Source: Varanus komodoensis
Lineage: Eukaryota > Chordata > Lepidosauria > Squamata > Varanidae
NCBI RefSeq assembly: GCF_004798865.1
Contig: NW_025336346.1
Span: forward strand, 10,114,572-10,178,571
DNA: 64,000 nucleotides
Direction of reading: 5' to 3'
Shown: in pieces, positions 51,201 through 62,099 of the stretch
Numbering within the stretch: position 1 is the stretch's first letter
How the letters are laid out: each line of letters begins with the position of its first letter
Notes under the pieces: generated by a model
The model's input: the letters and a program-made list of their open reading frames with translations, nothing else
Told to the model about the DNA's origin: nothing
The model's database searches: none
Program-made: the position numbers and the translations under genes

Positions 51201-53167
51201 ACTTGATCTACATATGTCAAATAAAGATGAACAGTATCTTTATATATTTTTCTATAGATAGACAAACAGATGCACAGCAGCCAATAACAATGTTCTCATT
51301 TTATTCTGCTTTTGCCTTTGTCCCAAAAATCTTCTGTACCTTTAGTAAATTCTCTCTCTGCCTTCTGCTTCCTTCCTTGTTGTTGTCCATATTGTTTATC
51401 CAGACTGCTGGTTCTATATCAGTGCTTCTCATATTCCCTTTTCAGAATCTTTTATCAGAATCAGATTTCAGTAGCTTCCTTCTTCTTTTAACATTGCTTC
51501 CTACCAAAAAAGCAGTCTCAGCTAAAAATGCTCTCCAGTCTATGCTTTCTAGAAAATTAGCCTATGTCTGTTGGAAAGCAGATTCCAATGCTTTTAATTT
51601 GTATTAATCATCTCATCATTCTGGGCATCAGAGTCATGGTACAAGGTATCAAGAATGCACTTGTCTTTCTGTGGCAAAACAACACTATTCAGAATGAAGC
51701 TTCTAATCCAAGATCAATTTTTGCTTACACAAACATGCTAACCAGCTTAAATAATGACTACACAAACACTGTGTCTTCCTGGTAAGTAAAGCAGATCCCC
51801 CAACAACAGGAAATATGTTTTCATGCATTTCCATCAACAAGATCATCAGGCTATCAGTAGTATTTTGCCAGTAGTATACTGGAAACCAGATCCCCCTGAG
51901 GCCAGTCCCAGGCAAAAGAACAAAGTTTATGATTAAGTAGAAAATAACTACCATAAAATGCCACTATGACTAAGTCAAAAAAGATATAAAGGTCAAGCAA
52001 AAGGAAGAAATAAGCTGATTTTCTAAAGGCCCTTGAATAGAAGATTTAATTTGCATTTTTGGCCAGTTCATAAACAGAATGATGATGCATCATACCATAG
52101 GAGCAAACAATGCAAATTTAAACTCCGTGGTTGAAGCAAAAGCAAACAGAATTGGGCTAACTACTAAAATTGACTCCTTGGTTGAACAATTATTTTCTAA
52201 CTAGAGACATAACTCCAATTTAATACTTCATAATTATTATTTTTTTACAGTGATTGGGAAATGTTCCTTTTGTCAGACAAACTGACAGTTAGTGGCCCAT
52301 AATAACTGATAAATGATAACTATCAGGAGCAAATGGTTGGGAGCTATTCAGGAGTCCTTCTAGAACCTTAGGGAAGGGAAATCCTATGAAGAAATGACGT
52401 CCCATGCCCCTTAGTTAAGTGGAGGGAGCTGAAAAAGAAAGGAGTTTGGTACAAGGACAGAAAAAGACAGAAACAGATAGTTGCAAGTGTAAAGCAGTTT
52501 CTGAGTGCATGTCTCTCACACTGGGAATGTGGTACAGGGCAGCCAGCACACCTGCTGCTTGCATCCACTCATGGTCCATGTACTTACATGTAAACAAATA
52601 AAACCCTGCACAACTATTGTATGACTCCAGCACTCTCTCCTCCAAAGGAAATCAGACCCAGTAGTGCTGCCCCTGGAATTTTAGGAAAAGGGTGCCGATA
52701 CTCATAATGGTATCATTCACGGCACTCTGAAGGTGCAACCCAGCATGAAACTCTTTCCCGCATTATTAGCTGTTGTGCAGCTCCTGCTCACTTCAACAGG
52801 GCCTCAGGAACAGATTTTTTCATCCAGCAAAGCTCCATAATTGTGTGTAATACTGATGAAAATAAACAGAAACAAATGATCTAAAAATGATTTAAAATCC
52901 CTTTGAAACTTTGCCAACTTGTGTTCTCACAACAAACTCCATTGATATAAACCTTTATCATATGTTTCAGCAAAACAGAAAGAGACAAAAGGAAAACCAT
53001 GAATATTAATCTTATGGACTAGGACTGAGGCAGAGGCACAGCAATTTGCTCAAAGCCAAACAGCAAGTCTGTGACTGAATCTAGATTTGAACCCACATTT
53101 TTGAGAGGTTGAAGTCAATGTTATGCTTGTTCAAAATGTTTAAGTACACTGTGCAACTTAATATGCC
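48237..53167. other. VGLL4 intron segment without recognised features
   Basis: It is AT-rich. A GC-richer patch lies at about 50150-50420. Open frames at 50818-51261 (147 codons) and 51185-51607 (140 codons) overlap in different frames and have no recognised domain. Confidence 0.4.
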
Positions 53168-53262
53168 TAACCAGGAGTAGGCAATGTTTTTGAGCCTTTG
53201 GGAACATCTGGCAGTTTCTACACCTGTTCTGGGTAGCCCCACAAAATGGCAGCCATTGGAGG
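53168..53262 (+). repeat. Old hAT-like repeat, copy 2
   Basis: TTTGGGAACATCTGGCAGTT, ACACCTGTTCTGGGTAGCCC and CACAAAATGGCAGCC align to the reverse of 46735-46842. Confidence 0.4.
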
Positions 53263-56200
53263 CAAAGAACAAGTAACCTACCCAAAAGTCTGAATACAAG
53301 TCAGAAATGGGCTTGGAGCCCAAGTATGGAACATTTCAGTGATAACAAAATCAATGTCATGGTGATCTCAACTGCTGTCAAGACAGTGTGTGTGTGTGTG
53401 TGTTAATTATGAGGAGTAAAACACCTTGATGGGCACACAGAAAGACATCTGGGAAATACAGTGCTCACAGGTCCCACACTGCCTGTTCCCTGGCTTAAGC
53501 AACATAAGAAACAAAACAAAAAACTAGTCAGGCCTGGCCTATACACCTAACATGCTAGCCTCCACCAGCGCTGACTGGAGCCTCCTTGTTATAATTATAA
53601 TTGTAAAAGAATGTATGGTCCAAAAAGAGGTATAGAGTAAAATGACTGCAGCCACTGCAATCTGCATTACCCAGAATGCCTGTGAATCTCAACATACAGC
53701 CCAGAGGCATTCTGGGGAAATAAAAATGGTGAGAACTTCAGCCACTTTATCCAGCACTTCTCTACAATGTGGCAAGATGTTCAAACTTCCCAGTACCATT
53801 GCTGTATGCTTCCACCCACTGCATTGCCCTAGTAAGTTCACATGGAGGCCACCAGGACAACAAACCTTGCAACCCAGCTCAAGGTGACTGATCAAAGATT
53901 AGTGTATGCCACACATCTACATTTTACTATACAGAGAATATCTCAGGTCCCACAACGTATCTTAACCATTCCATGCATTCGCTTTGCAAGAAGAAGACAT
54001 CCAGAGTGATATTTGTCCTGCCCAAGCTGTTTTTAAATTATCTATCCACATGGCTGTATCCTGGGGAAGGGAGACATCTTACATAATTTCACTGAAAGAA
54101 GCTGGGGGGTGGGGGACTGCACTGCATTTCACACCAGAGCCCCAGACCTACATAAGCAAACTGGCACATGAAATGTTAAACAGGGAAGTTCTCATCCAAT
54201 AAATAATATAAAAAGAGAATTGTGCAAAATAATACAATCAGGGAGCACAGAGCATCATTTCAGTGGTCATCTCATCATTCATATCCAGTAAGTTCACAAT
54301 TATATTCCATATTATCTGTGGTGATTTCTCCTCTTTCTTAGAATCATATGACCATAAGCAACAATTTACTGCTCTTTAAGTGTTGCAATATCCCTATAAT
54401 AAAGAGCTACTCAGGAGAAGACATCTGGATTTCTACTTCAAATGAACAACTGCATATATATTATACAGAAATGAAGATTACTTGGAAAGTCCCTTAAGAG
54501 CTCAACTCTCAACTGAAAGGCCATGCTCACATGAACAAGTTATTCAGATGGGTGTGCTTCACTTCTGGAAAGATCACATGATCTTTATATGCATAGAAGG
54601 AAGATTATGCTAATTTAAAGTTATGTGAGGATGCTTTGTTTTGCTTTCTAGTACAGTGAAACTGTCTTGTGAAAAGAAGCATCTTATGCAGATGCACAGC
54701 AGGCTCAATTCTGGAAATGTTCTTATCTTAAAATAATTCAAGAGAAAGGTTTATATAATATGTGCTCCCTATGGATACATTATGTGAGCAAATGTTCTAA
54801 GAGAAGGAGGGCAAACTATTTTCCCCCTAGTGGGAGAGTTAATTTTTCCAAACTAAATCAATGGGATTTCAAAGTGGGACAATATCCATCACTGATGGCA
54901 TGATTCTAGGTGGTGGCATGAAAAAGCCTTCAATATTGAACATACATGTGGCAATGTTTCACAATCTTTAAACTGCAAGATTATACATACATTGCTATGT
55001 ATAATCCAAATTTTGTTTTCTGGTTTTTCCACTGCAAACATAATTTTAGAGTTAAATGGAACAAAAAAAGCAGAAAAATGATATAATATTACAGACTTAA
55101 AACAACAAAAAGCCTTTGTGAAAGGGCTGAACTACTACTAATAAATGGAATGCTGAAAAATTTGGAGTGGGAATAAATGGAAACTTGTAGGAAAATTGGC
55201 AATCTATGAAAACATCTAGGATAAAGTATCAAACACTGATTTCAGAGGTCTTTATCCACCTCCACCCTTCTTCCAAATTTATGAACAATTGCCTCTAACA
55301 TTTACAATTTCAATTCATGAAGGTAGCAGTCACAACCCTAAAACTAACTAACTGAGAATACAGAAGCATTATTCTCCTTAGTAACTTGATGTGATTTCAG
55401 GCCTGTGTTTCAGCTGTTCATGTTTCTGACATGAACATTTTAGTAAGGCCTTGTGGCTTTGTTTCCCCCCTAGCCTTAGGAAATACATATTTAAGAATAA
55501 TCAACAAGTTCTTTACAGACAATGGTAGTAAAATTTACTCTCTTAACCAACATGGAAAATTTTATAGTTGACAATTGCAGGGAGGAGGGGGCAGAGCAAG
55601 AGAGAAAAAGAGAAAGATCTATGCAAACTCTGTGTGTGGCAACAGAAAAACAGCCTTAATGCCAAGCAGAATTAGCTCAGTGGTGCCATTCTTTCCTTGC
55701 TAAGCCAAGCCATTACAGCGTCTTCGAACTGCACGTACATAAAGCTCAACTAGTTAAAAAGCGGCTAAGTTCCACCACTCCTGTAGCCAGGTTTTGTAAG
55801 AGAGAGGGGGAAAAAAACCACTACTGTAAAATTTGAGTGCTAGGAACAAACAAATCTATGTCAGCAAAGAACAAATATGGGGGTGGGAAGAGAGAGAGAA
55901 ACCACCCTGAAGATGGCCATAAAGTTATGTTTTCTAGCAGCTGTGTAGCCCTTTCTACTAGGGACAGGCTGCCGAGGCGGTTCTTGAGGGAGGAGATGTG
56001 GGGGGAAGAAAAGGGGAGGCAGCCCTCTGTGTCAGAGCTTTCTCAGAGCTGTACAGGAAATGAGAAGTCAAACAAAGGGCCACTCTGTATTCTGTACTAC
56101 AGACACCCTTCAATTCCCGGAGCTGAGCAGCAAAAGCTCTTTATTATGCCCTAAAAATGATAACCAGCCTCAGACAAAAAACAATGCGCTACCCTATGAT

Positions 56201-56591
56201 TCAATCCTTGTCACAGTCCGCCTGTGCTCTGTGTCAACATAAAGCATCTACAGATAATGCATATTTTCGAGAGAAAGCCATCCACGCATAGAAAAGCTTT
56301 CAGAGGCTGTAAAGCATTAAACAAAAGTCCGGACTCACGACTACATTAAATGTATGAACATTTTGCACATAAGAGGAGACAATGTCTTGTCTTAAAAAGG
56401 TAGAGTCAGTGCCTCACTTTGAGGCAGAGGAGAAAAATCAGCATTTCTAATGGAAAACAATGAAGACTGCAAAAGATTCGGAAGCTCAAGTCTATTTAAG
56501 AAAAGGAACCGCACTGCCAACGCTAAAAAGAAAGATCATAGCCCGGACTTAAAGAGGCAAAGACCCACAGTGCCATATTAATCAAAGTTAC
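53263..56591. other. VGLL4 intron segment adjoining the first coding exon
   Basis: A (GT)n microsatellite of 17 bases lies at 53386-53402. The rest has no recognised repeats. The last 1 kb, near the first exon, is less AT-rich and may hold regulatory sequence. Confidence 0.4.
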
Positions 56592-56676
56592 CTTCATACT
56601 GTCGGAGAATGCCAATATTGTTGTTCATCTTGTCCAAGTACTGATAGTTCAACAGGTCCATCTTCATAAATAGCAT
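56592..56676 (-). CDS. VGLL4: VGLL4 first coding exon (residues 1-28, long isoform start)
   Basis: The ATG at 56676-56674 opens MLFMKMDLLNYQYLDKM, the N-terminus of the long VGLL4 isoform, followed by NNNIGIL. An in-frame TAA lies immediately upstream (56679-56677), so this N-terminus cannot extend and the start is well fixed. In-frame Met codons at residues 4, 6 and 17 could act as alternative starts; a human isoform starting at MNNNIG is known to me. The exon ends TATGAAG followed by a GTAACT donor (GT at 56591-56590), phase 1, which makes a Gly with the 25135-25324 exon. The last residues read ILRQYEG here, whereas I recall ILCYEG in human, so the exon seems one codon longer. The alternative mammalian first exon beginning METPLDVL was looked for by eye and not found in the window. 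Confidence 0.93.
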
Positions 56677-57300
56677 TTAGTGGGTTAGCAAAGAAGACCA
56701 GCTTGCTTGCTTTCACCCCCAAAACAGCGACAAGAACACAGGCAAATGCTGTTGAGTAGCTCCTGGCTCTTTTCCGAGTTCCACAAGCTCAAGGCCCAGC
56801 CTCCAACTAATCAAAACAAAGTATATTAAAAACGAATTGGGGAAAAGGGGGGGGGGGGAGGAGGGAGGAAGCCCTTTTTAAGGGCCTCAGGACAAGAGAC
56901 GGAGAGTTTAAAGTATACTGTGTCCGCAGTTGCAATTAAAATTGCTTATAGACCTCACTCCAAATTGAGGGAGGGAAACTGAAACAGCAACAAGACTTCC
57001 TAGGACAAAGACATGCTAATTCTCCTCACAGCCCGCTGCAAGTTAACTGCACTGACATGCAGGCTATGCTTGGTATGACTCCTATGTAAACTAGCTTCCT
57101 CTTTCTAGCAGACAGAGATGACTGAGCATGCTCACTGAATCCCTGGAGCTCTTCAAATGTCAGGGATATTTTCTGCACAAGATCAGTCTCTAAATGTACA
57201 AGAGTGTTTGAAAGCAAGACAGAGAAGGAGGAGGAGTTGAAGACGGCACAGAAGGGGCCATGTCAGATTCTGCCCTTACAGGAAGCAGAGTTGCCACTGC
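56677..57300 (-). promoter_or_regulatory. VGLL4: Presumed 5' UTR and proximal promoter of the VGLL4 long isoform
   Basis: This is the segment immediately 5' of the start codon. It has no open frame continuing into the gene, because a stop lies directly before the ATG. An AT-rich TTTAATATAC on the minus strand (56830-56821) could serve as a weak TATA-like element, which would place the start near 56795. A 12-base G run (56847-56858, C on the sense strand) lies just upstream. No CpG island is evident by eye. The boundary between UTR and promoter is inference; no initiator or cap evidence exists in the sequence itself. Confidence 0.4.
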
Positions 57301-58079
57301 ACAACTGGAAAAGGAACAAGAAATAAAGCTCAGTTCTCCACAGAACGTTAACTTGATAAATAGGCAACCTATTTTTCTGAAATGTTTCTGAAGCAGATGA
57401 CAACTTTTTCTTTAAGTTTTTCCCTTGATTTTTATCCCATCTATTGCTTCAATTTAGTTTTACGCTATTTGTAAACTCTTAATAAATGTGCCCTCAACAC
57501 ATATTCATTAAAACATTATTAAATAATTAATACAACAGGGCTTTAGCAAACATTACCATTAGATTGCTCACCATCTGTATTTGAGTGAGAAGAGGAATAT
57601 AGCAAGAAACGCTTGTTTTGTTAAGTCTCTAATCAGTACATTTGAAATATTTATAGAACCTTTGAAGTTTTTCGTTTGTTTTTTTAGTTACAAAAATTGG
57701 ATTTAATCTTGGGATTTTAGTATTAAAACCTTCCCTGTCTTGAAAGAAACAAAAGGGATTGTTCTCTCCAATACTCATATTTCAGGATGTGGTTTGTTTT
57801 GCTACACTTCAAACCTTGATCCTAAATGTTCATAGTTGTTTATACAGATGCACGTGAATCATCCCATGAGGTGGAACATCTGTAATCAGTGTCATTATGT
57901 GAATCCTGAGTCAATGAAAATCAGTCTACTCCTTTCCTATGGTAGATCAGTACATGAAAACTTACTTTCCTAAAAGTAAAATATCAAGGTAAAAAGCTAG
58001 GAAGTTAGAGATGCAATGTTTTGATAATAATTTGCTTGTGATTTTATGTACTTCTTGCCAGGTATATTTTAAAATTATT
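57301..58079. other. Upstream flank without recognised features
   Basis: This is AT-rich sequence between the VGLL4 promoter side and the repeats at 58 kb. I see no exon. Confidence 0.4.
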
Positions 58080-58367
58080 AGGCTGGATCCAGATTTAGTC
58101 CCATATAGGGTATACCTTCTGAAATTAATGGGATTTTCAATTGTACACCACCCAGGGAGCCCTATAGGGCTATGGGGGGTAGCTTAAAACTCAAGTAAAT
58201 AAATAAATAAGTATTTTTAAAATTTAGACATGCTTAACGTAGGTTCCAATTATGTATTTCATTTCTACACTACTCAACAGCTAAAGCTCAGTAGGCGTAT
58301 TCAGTATTCAGTTATTTCAGTGGCTCTACTTTAGCTTTAGGTATAGCTTAAATCCGGATCCAACCAA
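58080..58367. repeat. Palindromic MITE with an internal LINE-like tail
   Basis: The left end GGCTGGATCCAGATTTAG and the right end CTTAAATCCGGATCCAACC are imperfect inverted repeats. Matching inner blocks (CTGAAATTAATGGGA on the left; TTATTTCAGTGG on the right) belong to a known squamate foldback family. An unrelated L2/SINE-type tail lies inside it (58138-58213). No clean target duplication was found. Confidence 0.45.
58138..58213 (+). repeat. L2/CR1-type LINE or SINE 3' tail
   Basis: TACACCACCCAGGGAGCCC, TATGGGGGGTAGCTTAAAAC and (TAAA)n form the usual tail of squamate L2-type elements, here on the plus strand and inside a MITE. Confidence 0.5.
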
Positions 58368-58450
58368 TTGTTTCAAAGGAAAAGGCTGTAATCTTAAATA
58401 TGAATACCAGAAATAAACTTAACTAAATGGTTTACTTGCAAAGAAATGAT

Positions 58451-58511
58451 GAGAAGAGCAGGTTGCTTACCTGTAACTGATGTTCTTCGAGTGGCCATCT
58501 ATGCAGTCACA
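58451..58511 (+). repeat. DIRS 3' end, outer inverted-repeat arm
   Basis: This 61-base arm is the reverse complement of 58792-58852 with a single difference. It marks the outer limit of the element. It probably corresponds to the terminal inverted repeat of the DIRS layout. Confidence 0.8.
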
Positions 58512-58791
58512 CATATGGGTTCTGCGCCTGTGCAGTGCCTTTGGCCGGAAGATTAACAGCTAACTGTTTTTGGCAGGAACTCCGCTCCCCCTCCCCACAG
58601 CATTATATAAGGAGCAGAGTGTCCGCCATTTTCCAGTCTTCGAAAGACCGACGTTTGTTTTTATAATAAGGTTTGTCAGTATGACAATATAGCCCAATTC
58701 AGTAGTGGCATGACACATAGCAAAGAGATCATAGTATCGAAAGAAAATAGTCAGAACACCCATGACACCAAGCGGGGTCGAAGGGTGGGTT

Positions 58792-58852
58792 GTGTGACTG
58801 CACAGATGGCCACTCGAAGAACATCAGTTACAGGTAAGCAACCTGCTCTTCT
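58792..58852 (-). repeat. DIRS 3' end, inner inverted-repeat arm
   Basis: This is the partner of 58451-58511. It lies between the recombinase region and the outer terminal repeat, where DIRS elements carry an internal complementary region. That assignment is inferred from position. Confidence 0.7.
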
Positions 58853-58919
58853 TCGTCATGGCCTCTGTGCATCACACACATGGGTAGAATAACAAGCTTA
58901 CCCCAAGTGGAGGAGGGAG

Positions 58920-59990
58920 GTGTCATCAGCGAAGGACAGAAGAAAGGACAGCTCTGCCAAAAGAGCAATCCTGCCTGGCACGGACATCGAGTTTATAATG
59001 TCTGGCGAAGGTACACGGGGTAGCCCAAATGGCCACCCTGCACACATCTTCTATCGGGACCCCTGATGCAAAGGACGAAGAAGCAGCAACAGCTCTTTGA
59101 GAATGACCTCTTGGAGTAGACGGCAAGTCCAACTTAGCTAACTGATAAGACAGGACAATTGTATTTACTATCCATTTCGAAAGACGTTGTGAAGTGACTG
59201 GACAGCCTTGGTCATGTTCCGAATATTTCACAAAAAGTCTATTGGAACGCCGAACAGACTCAGTCCTGGACCTATAACAGGCTAAGCAACGATGAATGTC
59301 CAGCATATGTAGAGATCGCTCTATCAGATTTGAAGGGGTCAGAAAGAATGCCGGTAAAACAATCTCCTGTTGCATGTGAAACAAGTAGCGACTTTTGGAA
59401 AGAAAGATGGATCCAGCCGAAGAACCACTTTTTCCTTATGAAAATTTAGAAAAGGGGGGTCTACCCGAAGGTCGCAGAGTTCCGAGGATCTACGGGCTGA
59501 AGTCACTGCAACAAGGAAGGCAGTCTTCCATGAAGCAAGGCGTAGATTGATCGTCGCCATGGGTTCGAAAGGTGATCGAGTCAGCGCTTGTAAAACCACC
59601 GAAAGACTCCAGGTGGGCATTAGAGGTCTTATAGTTGGATGCAGATTACTCAATCCTCTCAAAAATCTTTTAATCAGAGGTTGAGCAAAAATGGAGAGAC
59701 CATGTATAGTTCCCCAGTAATGTGACATCACTGCTGTATAAACTTTTATGGACGAAGGTTTGAGTCCAGACTGATGCAATTCAAAGAGAAACTGAAGGAT
59801 CTGTGAAACAGAAGCTGAGGGGGCTGGAAACGAGTGTAAATTGGCAAAGTTAGAGAATCTCTGCCATTTTGCCGCATACGACTTCCTAGTAGATGGTCAT
59901 AGCGCAGATTCGAGAAGATACTGTAGGTCTGAGTGTAGACTCTGCTGAGCAGGAATGGCAGGGACGGTTGGTGGCGTCGATACCGGTGCA
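58920..59990 (-). mobile_element. DIRS fossil: tyrosine recombinase region
   Basis: The region shows recombinase-type features: an N-terminal helix-rich part (SHYWGTIHGLS, FLRGLSN), then a catalytic-core-like patch (AFLVAVTSARRSSELCDLR) typical of the first Arg of the family. The family integrates through a tyrosine recombinase rather than an integrase. It is broken in this copy. Confidence 0.8.
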
Positions 59991-60099
59991 TCGCAGCTGG
60001 TCATTGTATCCTCCATGCAGTCAGTTTCAGCGACAGCAAGTCTGGGTGGCGGATCATGCCCTCCCTCTGGGTAACAAGAAGAAGAGGGAGTTGGAGAAA

Positions 60100-61790
60100 T
60101 TATTCTCGGGAGACGTGAAGGAAAGTTGAGAACCATGGCTGGCGTGGCCACCAGGGGGTGATCAGTAGCCCTGTGGCCCCTTCGTGAATGATCTTTGCCA
60201 ACACTCTCATGATGAGCGGGATCGGAGGGAAAGCATAAAAAGTCATATTTGTCCAGGGGATCATGAAAGCGTCCCCGAGAGAGTCCTGACCCATCCCCGG
60301 TCTGGAACAATAGGCCATGTATGCCCTGTTCTGTTGTGTGGCAAACAGGTCGATGTCTGACTGGCCCCATCGGTGAAATAGCATGTCGCGAACCCAATGG
60401 TCTAGCTCCCATTCGTGTGACCGCGACATATGTCTGCTCAAGAGATCCGCGTCTGTATTTTCCATGCCCGCAAGATGAACTGCTAGAAGAGCGATACCTC
60501 TCGGTATGCACCAAATCTGCATGGCCAGGCGGGCTAGTTTGCGGGATCCGGTTCCCCCTTGTTTGTTCAAATAAAAGACCGTCGCCATGTTGTCTGAGGT
60601 CACCTGGACGACCTGGTGTAGAAGCACATCCTTGAATGATTGCAGGGCTTTGAAAACGGCAGGAAGTTCCAGAAAATTGATATGGTTCCTGCAATCCCGG
60701 TGACTCCATATTCCCTGGGTACATAGATCAGAGCAAATGGCTTCCCATCCCAGCAGGGACGCATCGGTGCCGAGGGTTACTGTAGGGTACCGGGGTCGAA
60801 ACAAAACGCCTACAGTCAGATTGGCTGGGTCTATCCACCATAACAGGGACTGAAGAACAGAAGCCGGGAGTCGAATCTGTTTGGTAGGTGGATCTGTCTG
60901 TGGTCGAAACGTTCCATTGAAGAACAGTTGAAGGGGACGTAGCCTGAGTTTGGCATGCGGAACCACAGCGATGGAAGCAGACATGTGTCCCAACAGGCTA
61001 TGAATAGACCGGGCAGGAACGGTTCTTGCTTGTCGAATCTGAGCAATGCACTGAGCTATCACATGCCATCTGTCCTGAAGAAGGAAGGCTTTTGCCAATG
61101 TCGAATCCAGCCGGGCTCCGATAAAGTTGATCACCTGCGTAGGGAGAAGGGAAGATTTCTGTCAATTAATACAGAGTCCGAGATTGTGCAATAGAGCACA
61201 TGTAAACTCAACAGCAAACGAAAGCCCTGCTTCTGTGTCGGAGACCAGCAACCAATCATCAAGGTACAGGTACATCCGAATTCCACGTAATCGAAGATGT
61301 GCACAGACAGGAGCCGTACACTTCGTAAAAACCCTTGGTGCAGTGGCTTATCCAAACAGTAGCACATTGAATTCGTAGATTTCAGAGTCCACCGCAAAAT
61401 GAAGGAAACGCCTATAACTTGGATGTATTGATATATGAAAATAGGCATCCTTCAGATCCAATGAGGCGAACCAATCCCCTCTTCCCAGCAACGGGAGAAT
61501 ACTTTGAAGTGTGGTCATCCGAAATTTCTTTGGTGTTATAAATCTATTGAGAGCTCTCAAGTCCAATATTTGTCTGAGACCCCCATCTCATTTCGGGACC
61601 GTAAAGTATCTGGAATAGAATCCGTGGAATCCCTCTGATAACAACAGGCGACGAATAGCTCCTTTAGCAAGGAGCTGATGAATCTCGTCTAACAGTACCA
61701 AGGAAGTCGGAGTATAGCAGATAGGATTCGGTGATGGCACAACGTCGAATTCGATTCCATATCCGTGCTGAATGATAGATAACACCCACC
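60100..61790 (-). mobile_element. DIRS fossil: reverse transcriptase and RNase H region
   Basis: Reverse transcriptase motifs (DLRALNRFI, FASLDLKDAYFHI) are followed by RNase H motifs (LGTDASLLGWEA, FLELPAVFKAL, VTSDNMATVFYLNKQGG, DADLLSRH) and by a DIRS-typical segment (SDIDLFATQQN, YAFPPIPLI, LLITPWWPRQPW) that may correspond to the methyltransferase-like domain. It is broken in this copy. Confidence 0.88.
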
Positions 61791-62099
61791 CATTAGATGT
61801 GATGGACTCCCAAATGGAGAGCCGACTCTTCAGTCGGTCCCCAAATGAGAGGGGGGAGGGTAGAGTTGGAATGAGAGGAGAGGTTCGCTTGTCGCATCAG
61901 CGCTGTCGCCTGTCCACATCAAAGCGGCGGTGGCCCTGTTGGAAGCGCTGGGGTGGTTGTTGCCTGCAACGCTGCTGACGTTGATGCGGTTGCTGTTGCC
62001 GAGGCGGAAATTGTTGATGGTACTGTGGATGTGACCATGACCACTTACGTCAGGGTAGAGATTACAATTCCATACGACGGGCTGTCTTCCTTGATTCAT

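Larger units (their letters stand above)
1..56800 (-). other. VGLL4: VGLL4 gene span (partial, continues past the left edge)
   Basis: The transcription unit runs from a presumed 5' UTR near 56.8 kb leftwards past position 1. Three coding exons (56592-56676, 25135-25324, 387-609) are separated by introns of about 31.3 and 24.5 kb, and a third intron begins at 386 and leaves the window. The three pieces give 166 contiguous residues with matching phases. The missing C-terminal part should hold the remaining regulatory region and the two TDU repeats that contact TEAD. Very large introns with alternative first exons are usual for this gene. The transcription start is not visible directly, so the right limit is an estimate. 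Confidence 0.9.

Noticed and set aside
50818-51607. Two overlapping plus-strand open frames of 147 and 140 codons
   Set aside because: They overlap in different frames, have no recognisable domain, start context or splice support, and lie in AT-rich intronic DNA.
56821-56830. TATA-like TTTAATATAC upstream of VGLL4
   Set aside because: Kept only as a weak mention: such AT motifs are common here and no start-site evidence is available.
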